Assembly: GCF_011008935.1 (NCBI RefSeq)
Contig: NZ_JAAIVJ010000006.1
Span: forward strand, 62,001-126,000
DNA from: Tabrizicola oligotrophica
GTDB lineage: Bacteria; Pseudomonadota; Alphaproteobacteria; Rhodobacterales; Rhodobacteraceae
Direction: 5' to 3'
DNA: 64,000 nt
The notes below the pieces were generated by a model. That model had not been told where the DNA came from and did no database searches. It saw only the letters and a list, made by a program, of their open reading frames with translations. Below, in pieces: positions 62,339 to 64,000 of the stretch. Each line of letters starts with the position of its first letter. Positions within the stretch are counted from its first letter, which is position 1. The translations under genes were made by a program, and so were the position numbers.

Positions 62339-63862
62339 ATGCTGCCGACCCTTACCTTTTCCGACGATCAGGCCGAAGCCTATGACCGCGTGGCGGCCAG
62401 CCTTCTGTCCATGGGCATTGACCTTGCCGAAGGAACGCTGACGCCCCGGGCCGAGGGCAAGGCCTCGGTTCTTGCCGTGATCGGCAAGGCTGGGTCGGGC
62501 AAGACCATGCTTTTGGCCAATCTCTACAAGGCGATGCAGGGGGCGGGTGTCGACATCGTCTCGGGCGATTACGAAGGCCGCCGCCGCAAGGACCGCCGGA
62601 CGCTGGCGATTCTGGCCCCTACCAACAAGGCTGCCTCGGTCTTGCGCCTGAGCGGCGTGCCGGCGACTACCATCCATCGCATCCTCTACACCCCGGTCTA
62701 TGACCCGCAATACGAAAAGATCGCCGAATGGCTGACCGGGCAAGGTACCCGCCCGGTGGTCGAAGGCTTGACCGAACTGGCGCTCGACCGGGCCAAGGCG
62801 TTTTACGACCAGGTGGCCTCGATCCCCGGCGCGCTGGCGGCGGCGGGTCTGCGCGGCAGCGATTTCATCAAGGGCTGGAAACGGCGCGAAGAACCACTGG
62901 ACGTGGGTTTCGTCGACGAAAGCTCGATGCTGGACGAGCGCCAGCTTGGCGACCTGCGCGAGATCTTCCCGGCGCTGGTGCTGTTCGGCGATCCGGCGCA
63001 GCTGGCCCCCGTGGGCCAAAGCGGCGAGATGGTGTTCGACAATCTGGCCGAGCCGCTGAAGCTGACCCTGCACCGCATCCACCGACAAACGCAGGACAAT
63101 CCGATCCTCGATCTGGCGCATGCCCTGGCCGATGAGCGCGTCGGCTTTGACGATTTCGAACGGCTGGTCCAGGAAACCGCCCGGCGCGACGACCGGGTGG
63201 TCTGGGCCGAGCGGGTGGACGCCGACCTGATGGCGCGCAGCCCGGTGCTGGTGTGGCGCAACGCCACCCGCATCCGGCTCATCACCGCCTTCCGCGCCGC
63301 CCATGGCGCGCCCGAGGATGACCTGCTGCCCGGCGAACCGCTGATCTGCGACGGCATCGAACTGCCGCTGAAGCACCGCAAGAAACGCATCGACCTCGAG
63401 GCGCGCGGCCTCATCAAGGGCGCGCAGGTGATCTACCTTGGCCCCGGCAACCGCCCCGGCTTTGCCAAGCTTCATGTCATCGGCGCCGAGGAGCCGCAGC
63501 TCTCCGCCGCCTCGATCATCAAGATCGAAAAGCCCGACGAGGAAGAACCCTTCATCCCGCACGCCGCCACCATGGGCGCGGCCTTCCTGCACGGCGCGGC
63601 GGTGACAATCCACAAGGCGCAGGGTAGCCAGTGGGAGACCGTGCAGGTCTTCGCCCCCGACCTTTACGCCGCCGCCGCCGCGGGCCGGACCGAAGCCGGC
63701 GTGCCGCTCTGGAAGCGCCTCGCCTATGTCGCCATCACCCGCGCCGAAAAGCGCCTGCTGTGGGTGGTGCGCAACCGGCTTGGCCGCCCGACCTATCCCC
63801 TCACCGTGGCCGACCTCAAGCCTGCTGCTGCGCCTTTGGAGCTGCGATCCAACGACGACTAG
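62339..63862 (+). CDS. RecD-like ATP-dependent DNA helicase (SF1)
   Basis: 507 residues. Walker A GKAGSGKT (residues 49-56), motif Ia APTNKAASVLRLSG, Walker B DVGFVDESSMLDE, motif III LFGDPAQLAPVG, TIHKAQGSQWE (motif V) and AITRAEKRLLWVV (motif VI) give an SF1B (RecD2/Dda-type) helicase without RecBC partners. A 5'-3' DNA helicase acting in replication or repair is likely. The first methionine 62339 gives the family's N-terminus. It is followed by repeat copy E. Confidence 0.9.
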   Translation: MLPTLTFSDDQAEAYDRVAASLLSMGIDLAEGTLTPRAEGKASVLAVIGKAGSGKTMLLANLYKAMQGAGVDIVSGDYEGRRRKDRRTLAILAPTNKAASVLRLSGVPATTIHRILYTPVYDPQYEKIAEWLTGQGTRPVVEGLTELALDRAKAFYDQVASIPGALAAAGLRGSDFIKGWKRREEPLDVGFVDESSMLDERQLGDLREIFPALVLFGDPAQLAPVGQSGEMVFDNLAEPLKLTLHRIHRQTQDNPILDLAHALADERVGFDDFERLVQETARRDDRVVWAERVDADLMARSPVLVWRNATRIRLITAFRAAHGAPEDDLLPGEPLICDGIELPLKHRKKRIDLEARGLIKGAQVIYLGPGNRPGFAKLHVIGAEEPQLSAASIIKIEKPDEEEPFIPHAATMGAAFLHGAAVTIHKAQGSQWETVQVFAPDLYAAAAAGRTEAGVPLWKRLAYVAITRAEKRLLWVVRNRLGRPTYPLTVADLKPAAAPLELRSNDD

Positions 63863-63903
63863 GCTTTTCCTGCCGCGCCAAAGCCGCTAGCCTAGGCCAA
63901 ACA

Positions 63904-63956
63904 CTTTCATACTGGCTCAAATATCCCGCGGGGGTCCGGGGGTGTGAAACCCCCGG
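63904..63956 (+). repeat. Dispersed AAATATCC-head/hairpin repeat, copy E
   Basis: CTTTCATACTGGCTC then AAATATCC, followed by a hairpin with arms CCGGGGGT (63936-63943) and ACCCCCGG (63949-63956). It lies between the helicase and the next gene, in the same direction as both. Confidence 0.75.
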
Positions 63957-63979
63957 GGGCCAGCCACAGGAGCCTGCCC

Positions 63980-64000
63980 ATGAAATGCGTCTTCGTCCAG
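63980..64000 (+). CDS. Start of a gene cut by the window edge
   Basis: ATG at 63980 reads MKCVFVQ to the end, with AGGAG about eight bases upstream. Only seven codons are visible. The opening resembles short Lrp/AsnC ligand-binding-domain proteins, but this is too little to name it. Confidence 0.35.

Noticed and set aside
1-64000. CRISPR arrays, tRNA genes, insertion sequences, prophage or integrative element
   Set aside because: No regular short repeat-spacer series, tRNA-like T-loop contexts, transposase or integrase motifs or shifts in base composition were found.

Overview
The window is a dense, GC-rich (roughly two-thirds G+C) stretch of chromosome that looks like a member of the Rhodobacteraceae (Alphaproteobacteria). 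Pointers are the ethylmalonyl-CoA pathway pair ccr/ecm, an aa3-type cytochrome oxidase subunit IV peptide, hemC divergent from hemE, an oxygen-dependent hemF, several short proteins of families common in this group (DUF1127, DUF6173 and DUF6455 types), and five copies of an intergenic repeat built from a head containing AAATATCC and a GC hairpin. I saw no tRNA, rRNA, insertion sequence, phage gene, CRISPR array or attachment site, and base composition is even throughout. It reads as core genome rather than an accessory island.

Layout. 0-5 kb: the end of an XpaC-like gene, rluB with a long basic tail, tadA, a DMT permease and a PLP aminotransferase. 4.9-9.2 kb: a proline-racemase-family enzyme, an arginase-family enzyme overlapping hemE, a small membrane protein and divergent hemC. 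9.2-18.5 kb: an MFS permease and FAD-linked oxidase, a TesA-type esterase divergent from a YbbA/YbbP-type ABC exporter, ispE and a TPR protein. 18.5-31 kb: ETF-ubiquinone oxidoreductase, greA, mobA with two overlapping partners, azlCD, two small envelope proteins, rpiB, an MBL hydrolase overlapping an acyl-CoA dehydrogenase, and a Sua5-type tRNA modification enzyme. 31-43 kb: FAH-family hydrolase, D,D-carboxypeptidase with SPOR domain, HAD phosphatase, clpS, an RsmC-like methyltransferase, an SDR without the catalytic lysine, hemF, a LysE exporter, a UPF0173 hydrolase, gatCA, an Excalibur-like lipoprotein and a peptidoglycan amidase. 43-50 kb: RNase P RNA, a glycosyltransferase, rpmG, a Bax-inhibitor-1 protein, a DUF1127 peptide divergent from a LysR regulator, a quinone oxidoreductase, an XRE regulator and an inositol-phosphatase-family enzyme. 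50-56.8 kb: a purine-type deaminase, a probable 6S RNA, argD, argF, a WYL-like protein, a DUF1993 protein, deoD and a cysteine-motif protein. 56.9-64 kb: ecm, a PlsB-like acyltransferase, ccr, a 64-residue protein, a RecD-like helicase and the first codons of one more gene.

How the genes work together. ccr and ecm carry out two consecutive central steps of the ethylmalonyl-CoA pathway (crotonyl-CoA to ethylmalonyl-CoA to methylsuccinyl-CoA), used for growth on acetate and other C2 compounds; the ETF-ubiquinone oxidoreductase would take electrons from acyl-CoA dehydrogenases. hemC, hemE and hemF are three tetrapyrrole enzymes; argD and argF are two arginine steps. Neighbouring convergent genes are packed tightly, several sharing or abutting stop codons.

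Nothing here is clearly a new multi-gene system. The observations most worth a second look are the repeat family whose hairpin is kept although its sequence changes, the 6S-like RNA before argD, and three enzymes with substituted active-site residues (proline-racemase family Ser/Thr, arginase family without the GGDH motif, SDR without Lys).
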